From contig OY970830.1 of the NCBI GenBank assembly GCA_963853835.1, forward strand, positions 34,681,966 through 34,745,965: a stretch of DNA of 64,000 nt. The letters run 5' to 3'. Under the pieces are notes generated by a model. The model did no database searches and was not told where the DNA came from. It saw nothing but the letters and a program-made list of their open reading frames with translations. Below are positions 11,103 through 21,302 of this stretch, one piece after another. The DNA is from Calendula officinalis. Its lineage: Eukaryota > Streptophyta > Magnoliopsida > Asterales > Asteraceae. Positions within the stretch are counted from its first letter, which is position 1; every line of letters starts with the position of its first letter. A program made the translations under genes and the position numbers.

Positions 11103-11650
11103 ATCACAACCACGGATTGCTTCTCAAATAGATGAGTTTTTATTTGGACCACACATAATACTTTTATTTTTCCGTAATGATTCAAAAACGGGAAGGCCCG
11201 GATGCCCTAAGCGATCATGCCACAAAGATGAATTTAAAACTACAAAACTACATTGTTGAACCGGTGTCTTGACCGTAACCGGGTATAGATCCCCTTGACT
11301 GTCACATCGTAGGATACGTTTCCCCGTTTGATAGTCCTTCACAGAAAATCCAAAAGGGTCAAGTTCCACAGAAACAAAATTGTCAGTGGTGAATTTTCGT
11401 ACCGATATCAAATTCTTAATAATATGAGGAGCATATAAAACATTTTTTAATGCTAAATGTGATCGAAGATGATTAAGTTTAGTGTGACCATACCCAAGAA
11501 TTGGAATGGATTGACCATTTCCAACCAAAATTCCATTAGTTTTGAGTGTATTAAAAAAAGAAGATAGTTTACCCTTATCAGATGTAACATGAGAAGAAGC
11601 ACCGGTGTCATTCCAATTTGGATCCCGGAGTGCCTCGACAGGATTTGTTG
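11103..11650 (-). pseudogene. Copia protease/gag-pre-integrase fragment, inverted relative to 10076-11000
   Basis: The minus strand encodes NDTGASSHVTSDKGKL, then GNGQSIPILGYG and a gag-pre-integrase domain ending LWHDRLGHPGLPVFESLRKN (open 11528-11124). Directly upstream (11650-11610) the sequence reads NPVEALRDPNW, which belongs to the start of RT, as in the copy at 5345-5305. RT has therefore been joined to protease at the W/N junction, losing everything in between. The same family lies in the other orientation at 10076-11000. Confidence 0.7.
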
Positions 11651-11975
11651 GGCTGTAAAATTGTTATACCTAAAACAATTTTTGTAGTAACCAAATTTTG
11701 TACACCCTAATCGAAATAAATGATGTCGGTGCCCTCAATATTTTGTGTATAACGGCATTTGAAGCATTACTTTAAGTCATGCGTAACACAATATTAATAT
11801 CACTAGACTACAAGTTTTGACTATTTCATAAATAATCTTTTAAGAAAATTATTTTTCGCAACTTTGTTTTTTTTAAAGTTTCAAACTCAATCATTTATTA
11901 CCGGTTTGTTATATTTTTAGTCCTTTTTAACACATCCCCTCAATTCCATCCGTTAACTCAACCACATGCCCTACG

Positions 11976-12652
11976 TAGGGGTGTTCACTATTCGGATATA
12001 ACTGGATTGTCCAATTGGACATTTTGGATCGGACTATTTGGATTGGTTATTTGGTTTTTTTGGATCGGTTTGGATTTGAACCAAATTAATAGTTTGGATT
12101 TCGGATTGGATTTGGTTTCCGTTGTTAAAACCGGATTGTCCAAAAAAACCGAATAGTAATATATAGTAAATTGATTTATATACTAACACTTATTGGTTTC
12201 CATTGTAATCAATTATGATACTCCTTTTCTTTACATTCTTATAGTAAATTGATTTATATGGTGCCACTTCTGTTTTATATTGTATCAGTTGGCGATTTAC
12301 CAATCCTTTTGGAGTTTTTGATAAAGTTGATGTCAAGATTTTTGCATATATATGATTGTAAATGTCACAAGTTATGAATTTGACTTGTTTTTATGTACAA
12401 AGTTGTATATCATTTTGGAATTTTACATATCGAACTTAATATTATTTATGTTATATATTTTTGTAGTATTTTGAAAATTTTAAGGAAAAACCAAACGGAT
12501 TTAACCAAATCAACCAAATTATTATTTGGTTCGGATCGGTTTGGTTTTCGAATTAGTTTGGACGGTTCGGTTTGAACTTTTGAAAACCGGACTTTATTTG
12601 GTTTCACCTATTTGGTTCGGATAAAACCAAACCGTCCAAACGAACACCCCTA
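11976..12652. mobile_element. Non-autonomous hAT-type element (MITE)
   Basis: 677 bp flanked by a perfect 8-bp target-site duplication GCCCTACG (11968-11975 and 12653-12660), with TIRs TAGGGGTGTTC at both ends. An 8-bp duplication with TAGGG-type ends is characteristic of hAT. Sub-terminal repeats of GGATCGGTTTGGTTT / AACCAAACCG type fill both arms. The only short ORFs are low-complexity, so there is no transposase. Confidence 0.85.
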
Positions 12653-12660
12653 GCCCTACG

Positions 12661-13997
12661 TACACACAAGGATATTTTTATCAAACTACTCAAAAGAAAA
12701 GATCAAAATTACAATATATGATTAATTAGTTAACAACTTATAAAATTAACTATTTTCTAATATTTATTATATTTTTCCTTTCTATGCAAAATGTGAAACT
12801 TGAAAAATATCGATCTGGACAATTGTTCGGAACCAAGGAAATAGTTATTTATCACTATTAATTAAGTTTGATCTAAATATTATTTAGATTATTATTATTT
12901 ATATATAGTACTCCATTAGCTTTGAAACATAAGTTAGTTTAGTTTTAGGGTTAACTCAGTTGTTGGGTGTATAAATAAATATGGTTAGCCGGTCCACCTT
13001 TTGCTGCAGATGGTTAGTCAAAAAAACTTATAACCACAACTTAATTCTTTAATAGAATACGATATTTAATTTCTTAACGGAGTGAAGTTGTTATAAGTCA
13101 CATGATTAAATAGTTTGGGGAAAAAAATGTCTTGTTTACTATTTTAGACCAATAGGGTTTTGATCGAAGTTTGGGTTTGGGCGTGACCACGTGAGAGAAT
13201 GTTGTGCAACGACGAGTGGTTTAAATGGGTTTTAAATTGATGAAAGAAAAGAGAAAAAAGTATATTTACCTTCTGCATCACATGTTGTAATACTTAACGG
13301 AGAAAATAAACGGTTATTTAAGTAAATGAATAAACATGTCAATAGTTTAAAAAATAAAAATTATTTGAGTAATTTTTGAAACTAAATGACCAAAGTTATA
13401 ATATGGTACAATTTGTGTAAAAACCATTTGTGTAATTTACTCCAAATCCTACCCTATATATGAGGCCTAAATTTGAAGAGTGTTTGACACCATGGCAATT
13501 CCAAGCATTCCTATTCGTCCATAATGCCACTTGGAATTCCCTGATTGGTCCACGTCATTTGCACTAATACAAACGAATCTGGTACAGCTTACGGTCTACA
13601 TTCATACGCTCCATATACGGCAAACGAATCTGGTACGGCTTACGGTCTACATTCATATGCTCCATATACGGCTTCCTACATACAAGGAAACAAATAAATA
13701 ACTATTTAAAAGATCCTACATACAAGGAAACAAATAAATATTTAAAAGATCAATCAGCGACTCAATCGTATTCATTCAGAAGTGATACACGACACAATAT
13801 AATTTCCATAAAACCGGCATTCTATGATTACGGCATAAAAAGCTGGATTGTGCAACGGAACCAGACTTCAGATTAATAAAATGCCTGTGTAACATTTCTT
13901 CATTTACCCTTTTTTTGTACAAAATCATCATCACATCTATCGATTATTATGTCATTTAGAAATATATAAAATTTTTGGACATTTTTCTACATACTAA
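12661..13997. other. Non-coding stretch with two local tandem duplications
   Basis: AT-rich sequence without a convincing gene. It contains a 51-bp tandem duplication (13570-13620 and 13621-13671) and, next to it, a 40-bp duplication beginning TCCTACATACAAGGAAACAA (13674 and 13714). It ends at a Helitron-like 3' terminus, so part of it may be Helitron body, but no 5' terminus was identified. Confidence 0.5.
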
Positions 13998-14039
13998 AAT
14001 TTACAGCATACCCGCCCATCGGGCGGGTTTTGTAGCTAG
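13998..14039 (+). mobile_element. Helitron-like 3' terminus
   Basis: A GC-rich hairpin (ACCCGCCCATCGGGCGGGT) is followed by TTTGTAG and the terminal CTAG at 14036-14039, with T as the next base. This is the canonical Helitron 3' arrangement. The 5' end is not resolved. Confidence 0.55.
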
Positions 14040-14559
14040 TAGAATATACGAAAACTAATGAATTATCTAGTTTTTTGTAAATCTTTTAATAAGGTTGTGA
14101 TAAATAATAAATTTCAATCACCTCCGTATCATAATAAGTGATACATTTGAGATTTCACGATTTATGAAGCAAAATATTAAAGTGGGAATTAAGATATATT
14201 AAAGTAGATAGTTAGTAGATAACGTGTTTCGCTTCATTTGAATAAAATGATACATTAATTATGTTTGAAATTAAGAGGGTGTTTGAGAATGTTTTAAAAC
14301 GTAGCTAATTAACTTACTGACTTTTCAAGAAGGCAATAAGTTAATAAGTTATTTGTGTAGAAGCCTCAAAAAGAAGTTTTCGAGAAAGTAAGGGGTCCCT
14401 TTCTTTTCAAAACTCCTTTTTGAAAAGTCAATAAGCCCATAAGCACTTTTCAAAATGCACACCCAAACATGGCCTAAATGTAAAGGTAATTTTTTTTTTA
14501 CTATATTAAAGTGAATAGCTAGTGGAGAATAAGTCCTACTTTTTTTACCAAATAAAATA

Positions 14560-14823
14560 CTCCCTCCGTCCCTTAATAAAGTTCTCATTTCTATTAAAAT
14601 ATCTATCCCAAAATAAAGTTCTCATTTCTCAAATTAAAGGGACTCGCTCAGTAAAATAATATTATTATCATGTACTTTACCACTAACTATCTTTTAAAAA
14701 CACATTTTCTCTCCAAAATAACCTTATATTTTAATCAAATTTATTACTAAGACCACACCACTAACTAACTCCTAAAAACTTATGCCCAATTGAAATGAGA
14801 ACTTTATTAAGGGACGGAGGGAG
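14560..14823. mobile_element. Stowaway MITE (Tc1/mariner type)
   Basis: 264 bp with a TA duplication on each side and perfect TIRs starting CTCCCTCCGTCCCTTAATAA. The arms extend through AAGTTCTCATTTC. Textbook Stowaway ends; no ORF. A more decayed Stowaway-like stretch lies at about 14120-14260. Confidence 0.9.
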
Positions 14824-15599
14824 TAAGTTTTAAAGTATATCATTTATTTTGAAATATACTAGCATTTACCCGCGCAATGCGGCGGCGGGTACCTTGTAAA
14901 TATATCTTTTGGTGACGTTAGTGATGGTGGTAGTGGTAGTGGCAGTAGTGAATAGTGATGGTAGTGGACTGGTGGGTGGTGGTGCGATTGTTGTGGGGTT
15001 CATTAGTCAACCGGATGGTCGTACGTGGTGGCAGAATTGAGAATTGGTTTGGAGAATCCAGAAGAGGATTGAATAAGGGTATGTGAGTTTCTAATGACGT
15101 GTGGCATGACAGTTCGAACTTCAAAACTTAGAAGTTATGGTGAGGTTATGATATTTGTTAAAGCATAAAGTAAGGCGATAATCAAGAATCGGAATGAATT
15201 CCACGGCTATGGCATTGGTTAACATATAAAAATGGAATCAAATGATGATATTGAAATTGCCTCTCACTCTTCTTCAATTGCAATCGGGTTTCTTAAAGCA
15301 TTAAAATGTTTCACCTTTTGCGTTTTATTTGTTTTTCTGTCAATCAGGTATACACAATTGGACTGAAATTCTTCAACAATATTCGACAACGGTGGTGTTA
15401 TTGGCAGGTTTTTATCTGCTTATATATCTGATTTAATCGAAGCCCAGTCATTTCAATCATATTCTTTATACTGTCAATTCCCGATTTTATTTTTTAACGC
15501 TTATACAGAACTGTTTCTACTTCCAGCAACATTTTATTAATGTTCATTTCAGGATTACCTGTAATGGGCCATATGTAGTTATGCACTAATTACAACAGA

Positions 15600-15710
15600 T
15601 GTTGCAGCCGATTTAGGCAAACCAAGCTTGATTAAAGGTAATTCTCGAGCTTTAGCGACAGTTGGCGCAAAAAATTTAGATGGTACAACCCTGCGCCCGC
15701 TTTTAGAGGG
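15600..15710 (+). pseudogene. Exon-like fragment inside the Helitron, unrecognised
   Basis: The plus strand reads ADLGKPSLIKGNSRALATVG followed by AKNLDGTTLRPLLEG without a stop, with protein-like composition unlike the surrounding AT-rich DNA. I do not recognise the family with confidence. It is most likely a captured exon, as Helitrons often carry. Confidence 0.35.
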
Positions 15711-16065
15711 TTATATATCTACAAGAGTATGGAATAATGTATCTTTTATGTTTATTTTGTCTTTTATCAATTGCTGTTTTATTATTGATTAGGATTTAAA
15801 GCATGTAAAACCTGTAAAACACAAGTAATGCATAATTTAAATCCGATAAACGTCACCCATTTACAAATGAAGTACCCTTCTCTATATAAATAAATTTATA
15901 GTTGCACACCAGCCACCATAACCCGCCACAACCACGACCACCATCATCATCAAATTTGTAAAAAAAATAGGTTAAAAAACAACACTCAACCTTGAAGATA
16001 AAATTTAAGATTGAGCAACAATCAAGCAAAAATAATCCCAACTCTACCTCTTTGCACCACCACAC

Positions 16066-16164
16066 CACATGTGATGGTGCCACTGCATGAAAACACACAA
16101 CCACCACCGTCAAATTATCAACCGCCCCCGCTTCTTCCACCATCTCTTTAAAACATTCTTTCAC
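16066..16164 (-). pseudogene. PP2C-type phosphatase C-terminal fragment
   Basis: Reads MKECFKEMVEEAGAVDNLTV continuing VVVCF. The DNLTVVVVCF motif, with its Asp-Asn pair, is the conserved end of plant PP2C serine/threonine phosphatases (the Asp is a metal ligand). Only this last exon is recognisable. It lies in the same sense as the host Helitron and is not a working gene. Confidence 0.55.
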
Positions 16165-17744
16165 ATCATTATGACAAAAAAAACCCGTCTTCTTGAGTTA
16201 TTGTCACCAGTTTAAGCTCAGATACAGCACCTAACGAGCCAGCCCAATCATCATTTTTAAGTCTCTAATGTGTTGTATTGGTTGACAAACTAACCAGGAC
16301 CATCATAGTTACGGCCGCTGTTCACCGGGGCTTCAGTCGCCGGCTCCTTGATAAACCCACCCATTCTCGAGAAAGAATTGATCTATAATCTCCTGCATTT
16401 GCTACAAGTAGACAAAGAGATGGTTGACCTTTAAATACCAATGTTTTAAAACCAAGGTTTTTAGTCGATTCGATACAATAGCCAGGTCACTCGTCAACCA
16501 GTTAAACTGACATGTCTACCCGGGTCAACTAAAAAAAATGAAATAACTCCTGCAATAAGAAAATAAATCACTGACTACGTTCAAATCAGTGACAAATTAG
16601 AGAATAAAATCCATGAAAGACAACATGATATGTTCACTGAACAATGTCAAGAACAATGCAGGTACCTATGTTCAAATCAGTGACAAATAAGAAAATAAAA
16701 TCCATGAAAGAGAGCATGATATTAAACGATTTAATGCAGCGTATAATAAAAAATTAAAAACATTACACACCATACTAAAAGCTTCTTGTCTTGTAATATT
16801 ACAATTTCATTTTCTTGCTTTCAGAACTCATAAAACCTGTAATTTTGGTTCAAAATAATAAGAAAATGTAATTTAAACTACACATTTATATTATTCTAAC
16901 TCAACTATGGACATGTATGCCCCAAAAGATTAACATTAATAATCCGTAACTCATCTGTTAAGGAAATTAAAATCTTTTTTTTTATCTTATCACCTTTCAT
17001 GATTCTTGTCCATCTCGGCCGCATCCTTGAAAAACTTGACTGCCAAGAAAAATCATGAGGGTACCAAGGCAATGACTTTATGCCCTCTGCTTCCCTCCCT
17101 TCAGTACCCTGTCATAATTATGCAAAGTCATACAAAAGTTCCAAAAACAACTAAGTTTTGGTTTGATTAGTAAAATCGTTGATCATGACTACCTACAGCA
17201 TTCAACTCCCATGTGTTCTTGTGATTAATTTTCTACATTCCACAAAATATAAAATAAAAAAGAATAAATCATATCATGTCTAAAATCTCAATCAAGTAAA
17301 GCTGCTATAATCAGTACCAAATTTCAACGTATATGCCTCGTCGCTCGGTGCCGGGATTCTCGGAGCTCGCATGTGTGACTGCGTGAATGCCTCGACTCTT
17401 GAAATTGAAACCCTAAATGGTAAGGAAAACTCATTTAATTTAATAGGAGGTTGGGGACTGTACGTGAGGGAATCGAAAGGGCAAGAACTGAAGGGTTCAC
17501 GGCGGAATCGAGGAGGCGGATGAAGGAAGTGACTGGTTTAACGGAATCGAGGAAGGGGGTGAAGCACGAGGAGAGATGAATGGTCGATCAGGTGGAGAAC
17601 GGATTCGTTTTGTCCAATGCCAGATGGGCCACTTGATTGTTGTGGTGGGTCGATGCCCACATCGCAGACTTGAAATGATTTGGGCTTAACCCGTGGGATA
17701 AGATTTAATAAGGATATGTTTTAGAAAGTAAACACCATCAAAGC

Positions 17745-17812
17745 ATAGATCAGGTGGTTTGGTTGTAAAGATATAACATGGAGGTCCTGGGTTCGAGACC
17801 TGGTTGTGCTAT
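17745..17812 (+). repeat. tRNA-derived sequence within the Helitron
   Basis: Box-A-like TAGATCAGGTGGTTTGG and box-B-like GGTTCGAGACC lie about 35 bp apart, as in tRNA genes and SINE heads. It does not fold into a proper cloverleaf by eye, so I call it tRNA-derived rather than a tRNA gene. Confidence 0.4.
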
Positions 17813-17925
17813 TTTTTAACCATTTTTAACTAAAAGGATTTGTTTCCATAATTAGTAAGTGTGTTGGCTGAATTTTCAGACTTGCTAAATCAGGAAGGGG
17901 TAAATACTTTATAATATAGTAGAGA

Positions 17926-18804
17926 TAACTTATTGTGATAGATGTATTATTAAAAATTTCTTTTTATTTTCTCTAACTTCCAAATTAATAAACTGTTTTT
18001 TCTTTAACTTCCAAATTAATAATTAAAATCCTTTCACGCTCGTTAGCTACAATAGTCGACTAGTCGTTGAGATGAAAGAAGACCGTTAATTAAAAGCGAC
18101 CCGGTACCCGGTTAAAACCTGGTTTTTGTTTTTCCCCCCTAAATCAGCCGCTTTGTGTCTTCTGCAACCATTTCTTCTGTTCGATTTCCGGAATTCCGTC
18201 TATGTTTTCTCTCTCACGCATACAGCATGTACGGTGGCCGGAAAGATAGCTCCGGCGTGCTCGATTTCCATCTCTGTTTTCTGCTATGTTTTACATCTCT
18301 TCAGCATTTGGTGGTTCTGATCCATTCAGCTCAACATCAGGTAATTGAGCACTCTCCGTCTCTTAAATTCAGCACGAAACAATGCTTTTAATGAATGATT
18401 TAAGTAAAATCGTTTTTTGTGCACGGATTTGACGAGATCTGATGCAATTATGCTATGATCACTTGTAATTCTTGTAATATAAGTTGTATGGTGCGATTTC
18501 GTCATTTATTGTCACACATGAACAATTGATTGATTTCATTAACAAAGACTCGAGGTAGCTTTGATTGATTTAATGAACAATTGATTGATTTCACTACCCG
18601 GTGGCCGAGTAATAACCTGGGTTTTAAAACATTACCATATTTCGAGATTCTTAATGTACGTACTCAAGAAGAACATACATTCATACGTATATAAAAACAA
18701 TTGAACAAAAGATCGAGAAATATACGGTGACAACATCCCCTTTTGGTGGAACGGTGCATTATTTGATCATCATCTTAATTTATGCCCATATATTATCATT
18801 AACA
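17926..18804. other. Intergenic region with weak coding-like stretch
   Basis: 18126-18391 has two overlapping short open frames with Ser/Leu/Phe-rich translations and a CT-rich start, which could be a 5' leader or first exon of an unrecognised transcript. No conserved domain is visible. The rest is AT-rich and contains the 3' flank of the membrane protein gene. Confidence 0.3.
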
Positions 18805-19797
18805 TTAAACTTGAAGGTGCGGTTGAGGATGTCCTAGCTGAACATCCTTGTTCGTCTTGAAAGCCGGCTCGAACTCGCCCAGATAACCTCCGAGTTGACT
18901 CGACAATCCCAACTTATCGATCGGTTCGCGATGATACGACTTACAAACAAGGTAGAGCAACGTTTGCACAACATAACCGAGAAGAAAAAGATTCATAAGT
19001 AGAAAAACACACACGATTCCAATTATTAACCCGAAAAATCCGTCCCACACAAACACGAAAAACAGTATCAAGATACCCACAAAGATGCAATATAACCCGA
19101 AGAATACGAACCAAGATAGCCACCTTTTTCCTTTAATAAGAGTGTTGCTCTTCATCATTGCTTTGATGCCACAAGAGCTTTCTAAAACGGTAACCACACT
19201 AGATAACTGCCAAAGAGCGGTTATGTATATAAACCCTACACAATATATAGCAACTAAGATGTAAAACACCACAATGGAAAAAGTGGTGTCGGTTGTGGTG
19301 GTTGCCCAAATGAAGAACACTAATCCGGTAACAACATTGTAGATGAAGAAACCAAAGTAAGTCCACAAGAAAGTTAGAGCAAGTCTCTTCCACACTTTCG
19401 GGACGATTTTCAACACTTTCTTGAAGGTGACATCATTGCCGGTGTACATGTCAGCAATGGTGTAAACAATGGCGGCGGTAGAAAGAAGAGAGAATAGAAG
19501 AAGAAAGGTCATGTAGATTAGTTTGAACACCCAATATCCGATCCATGCGGATGACAGCTTGCGATGAAGGTGCTCGGTTTCTCGGTTACTTTCGTATAAC
19601 CGTTCTTCATCACGGCCGATTTTCCAATCAATTGCTTCTACAATGAGGAAATGAGCAAGGAATATGATGGACAAAGGAAGGATGAAAGCTAGGGTGATCT
19701 TGGTGAAGATCTTCTTCCATGAAAAAATGGTTTTGAAGGATTCTTTGTAGATGCCAAAGAAGCCAACCTCTTGCATCTCTTCTTGAGGTTTATCCAT
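18805..19797 (-). CDS. Plant multi-pass transmembrane protein (At5g44860/At1g31130-like family)
   Basis: Intronless, 330 aa. The family is plant-specific and of unknown biochemical function. The N-terminal motif VGFFGIYKESFKTIFSWKKI, followed by TKITLAFILPLSIIFLAH, is characteristic, as is VPKVWKRLALTFLW in the middle. About six hydrophobic segments are visible (roughly residues 31-53, 95-125, 145-175, 180-210, 238-265 and 265-295), then a hydrophilic C-terminal tail of about 50 residues. No signal peptide is evident. I chose ATG 19797 (MDKPQEE), which aligns with the family start; an in-frame ATG 27 bp upstream (MIFSNKLHA) would only add a non-conserved extension. A TATA box sits about 60 bp upstream. 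No close neighbours suggest a role. Confidence 0.85.
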   Translation of the reverse strand: MDKPQEEMQEVGFFGIYKESFKTIFSWKKIFTKITLAFILPLSIIFLAHFLIVEAIDWKIGRDEERLYESNRETEHLHRKLSSAWIGYWVFKLIYMTFLLLFSLLSTAAIVYTIADMYTGNDVTFKKVLKIVPKVWKRLALTFLWTYFGFFIYNVVTGLVFFIWATTTTDTTFSIVVFYILVAIYCVGFIYITALWQLSSVVTVLESSCGIKAMMKSNTLIKGKRWLSWFVFFGLYCIFVGILILFFVFVWDGFFGLIIGIVCVFLLMNLFLLGYVVQTLLYLVCKSYHREPIDKLGLSSQLGGYLGEFEPAFKTNKDVQLGHPQPHLQV

Positions 19798-19854
19798 GGC
19801 GTGTAGTTTGTTAGAAAAGATCAATTAAGGTAAAGATTAAGAGAGACAAGGGTG

Positions 19855-19863
19855 TTATATATA
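19855..19863 (-). promoter_or_regulatory. TATA box of the membrane protein gene
   Basis: TATATATAA on the minus strand, 58 bp upstream of the ATG at 19797, preceded by CTCCC. It predicts a short leader of roughly 30 bases. Confidence 0.6.
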
Positions 19864-19864
19864 G

Positions 19865-21055
19865 GGAGCTACAAAGAGTACGACGTAGTTTATAGATGTT
19901 TTCGAGGTTGTTTCAAGTTTTACTACTATGTCGTGGAGAAAGTTTCTATGTGACAACTCATTGCTTTGGGACAGGCTATTACTGAAGTCGTACTAAGGAT
20001 TTTTTTTGGACTATTAGGACCGTCCCAACAAAAGGATAGCTTCGAAAGTATGTAGCTTCGAAAGTCGGGGAGTTAATATTTCTTTTGGACTATTAATATT
20101 TTAATATTCTTTTTAAAGGGGATGATTTAGTGATATTACGTGTCACTGTTGGAAGAGGCTTTAGTGACTAGAATTTTGAAATATTTATTGTGAATTAAAT
20201 TATTTATATGAATATATAAGAATAACAAGTTCTTTGCAGTTTTGCAATCTTCATTCTTTAGGTGGTAAGTTCAATACCAGTTGCTAGCAATTTAATTTTT
20301 TATTTAATTACTACTAATAATAATGACAATAATCAATAATAAAAAATCAAATTTTTAATGCTTATAGCTAAGTAGCAAACAGTGTTCATCCGAAGATTCT
20401 GTTAACCGTGTAGTAAGCTACCAGAAAATGTATATATTTGTGTCTGATTTAGATAGTGACTATCAATTATCATGACCGTGCTAAAGATGCCAAAACTGCC
20501 TCACCTCAGCCACTTGTTGTATTTCTACATAAGTGTACGGATTTGTTGATGGAAAATATTTCTAGTGATTGTTAGAGGTTATTGTAGAAACATTGTCACT
20601 GTTTTAACTACTAGAGAAATAGATACTCCCCTTGAAACATCCCGTATTGGAAAATATCCCTCATCCCAAACAATATCCGACTATGCTTTTTCCGATGTTT
20701 TCCCCCTTGAAAAATCGGGCGGTTAAAAGGTGTAAAAATCAGTTTTAAACGAAAAAAAGGGAAGAGCAACCAGAATTCCATTGGAAAATGTTAACACTTA
20801 CTACACTTGTTTTAGCCACAAATATCTGATGAATTTAGCGACAAACTAATAGGGGTGTAGATTTTGCTTCATTTTCGGAGGTTTTCCAACGAAATTTCCG
20901 TCCATAATCTGTTAAATGGAAAATGGTAATGATAGTCCTTAACATTGTTTAAGAAAAAAGAAATTAATGTTTAAAAATATTGTACAATAACTACAAAAAA
21001 CCATCATCATAAAAACCATTAACTACTAGGGGGTGATTATGCTTAAATTACCTAT
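19865..21055. other. Intergenic region, nothing recognisable
   Basis: AT-rich, with no open frame of note, no clean TIR pair and no RNA gene that I can identify. It contains the upstream region of the membrane protein gene and ends at the LINE insertion site. Confidence 0.5.
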
Positions 21056-21128
21056 ATAACCATTTATCAAGTGTTTTTACTATTAATGAATAGTTGATGA
21101 ATAGTAAAAACACTTGATAAATGGTTAT
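21056..21128. repeat. Perfect 29-bp inverted repeat across the LINE 5' junction
   Basis: Arm 1 (21056-21084) is the exact reverse complement of arm 2 (21100-21128), with a 15-bp loop (21085-21099). The loop and the first six bases of arm 2 are the target-site duplication of the LINE (21085-21105). Arm 1 is therefore host flank and most of arm 2 lies inside the insertion. Confidence 0.9.
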
Positions 21129-21302
21129 CACACCTCCTCTCTCGATGACTCCTTCCCTCGCCGTCGTAAACAACTACTACCGTTCTTGATCTCCACTCTT
21201 GCAAGCTTCCCTGTGATTGCGAGTATCCAATTTTGGATCCTTGCTCTACGAGCGTTGTTACAGGAGTGGTCCTTGAACCCATAGGGTTCGTTTTTCGTCT
21301 TT

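Larger units (their letters stand above)
14859..17925 (-). mobile_element. Helitron with captured gene fragments
   Basis: Read on the minus strand it begins TCTCTACTATATTATAAAG at 17925, preceded by A. It ends in a GC hairpin (ACCCGCCGCCGCATTGCGCGGGT, arms at about 14889-14867), a short AAATG spacer and CTAG at 14862-14859, followed by T. This matches Helitron rules: 5'-TC, 3' hairpin plus CTRR, insertion between A and T. The 3.07-kb interior has no Rep/helicase, so the element is non-autonomous. It carries a PP2C-like fragment (about 16164-16066), another exon-like stretch on the plus strand (15600-15710) and a tRNA-like sequence (17745-17812). Confidence 0.75.

Noticed and set aside
17745..17812. 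A tRNA gene
   Set aside because: Box A and B are present but the arms do not pair into a cloverleaf; it lies inside a Helitron.
18126..18391. Two overlapping open frames as a protein gene
   Set aside because: No conserved motif, low-complexity composition, no promoter that I can support; kept only as a note.
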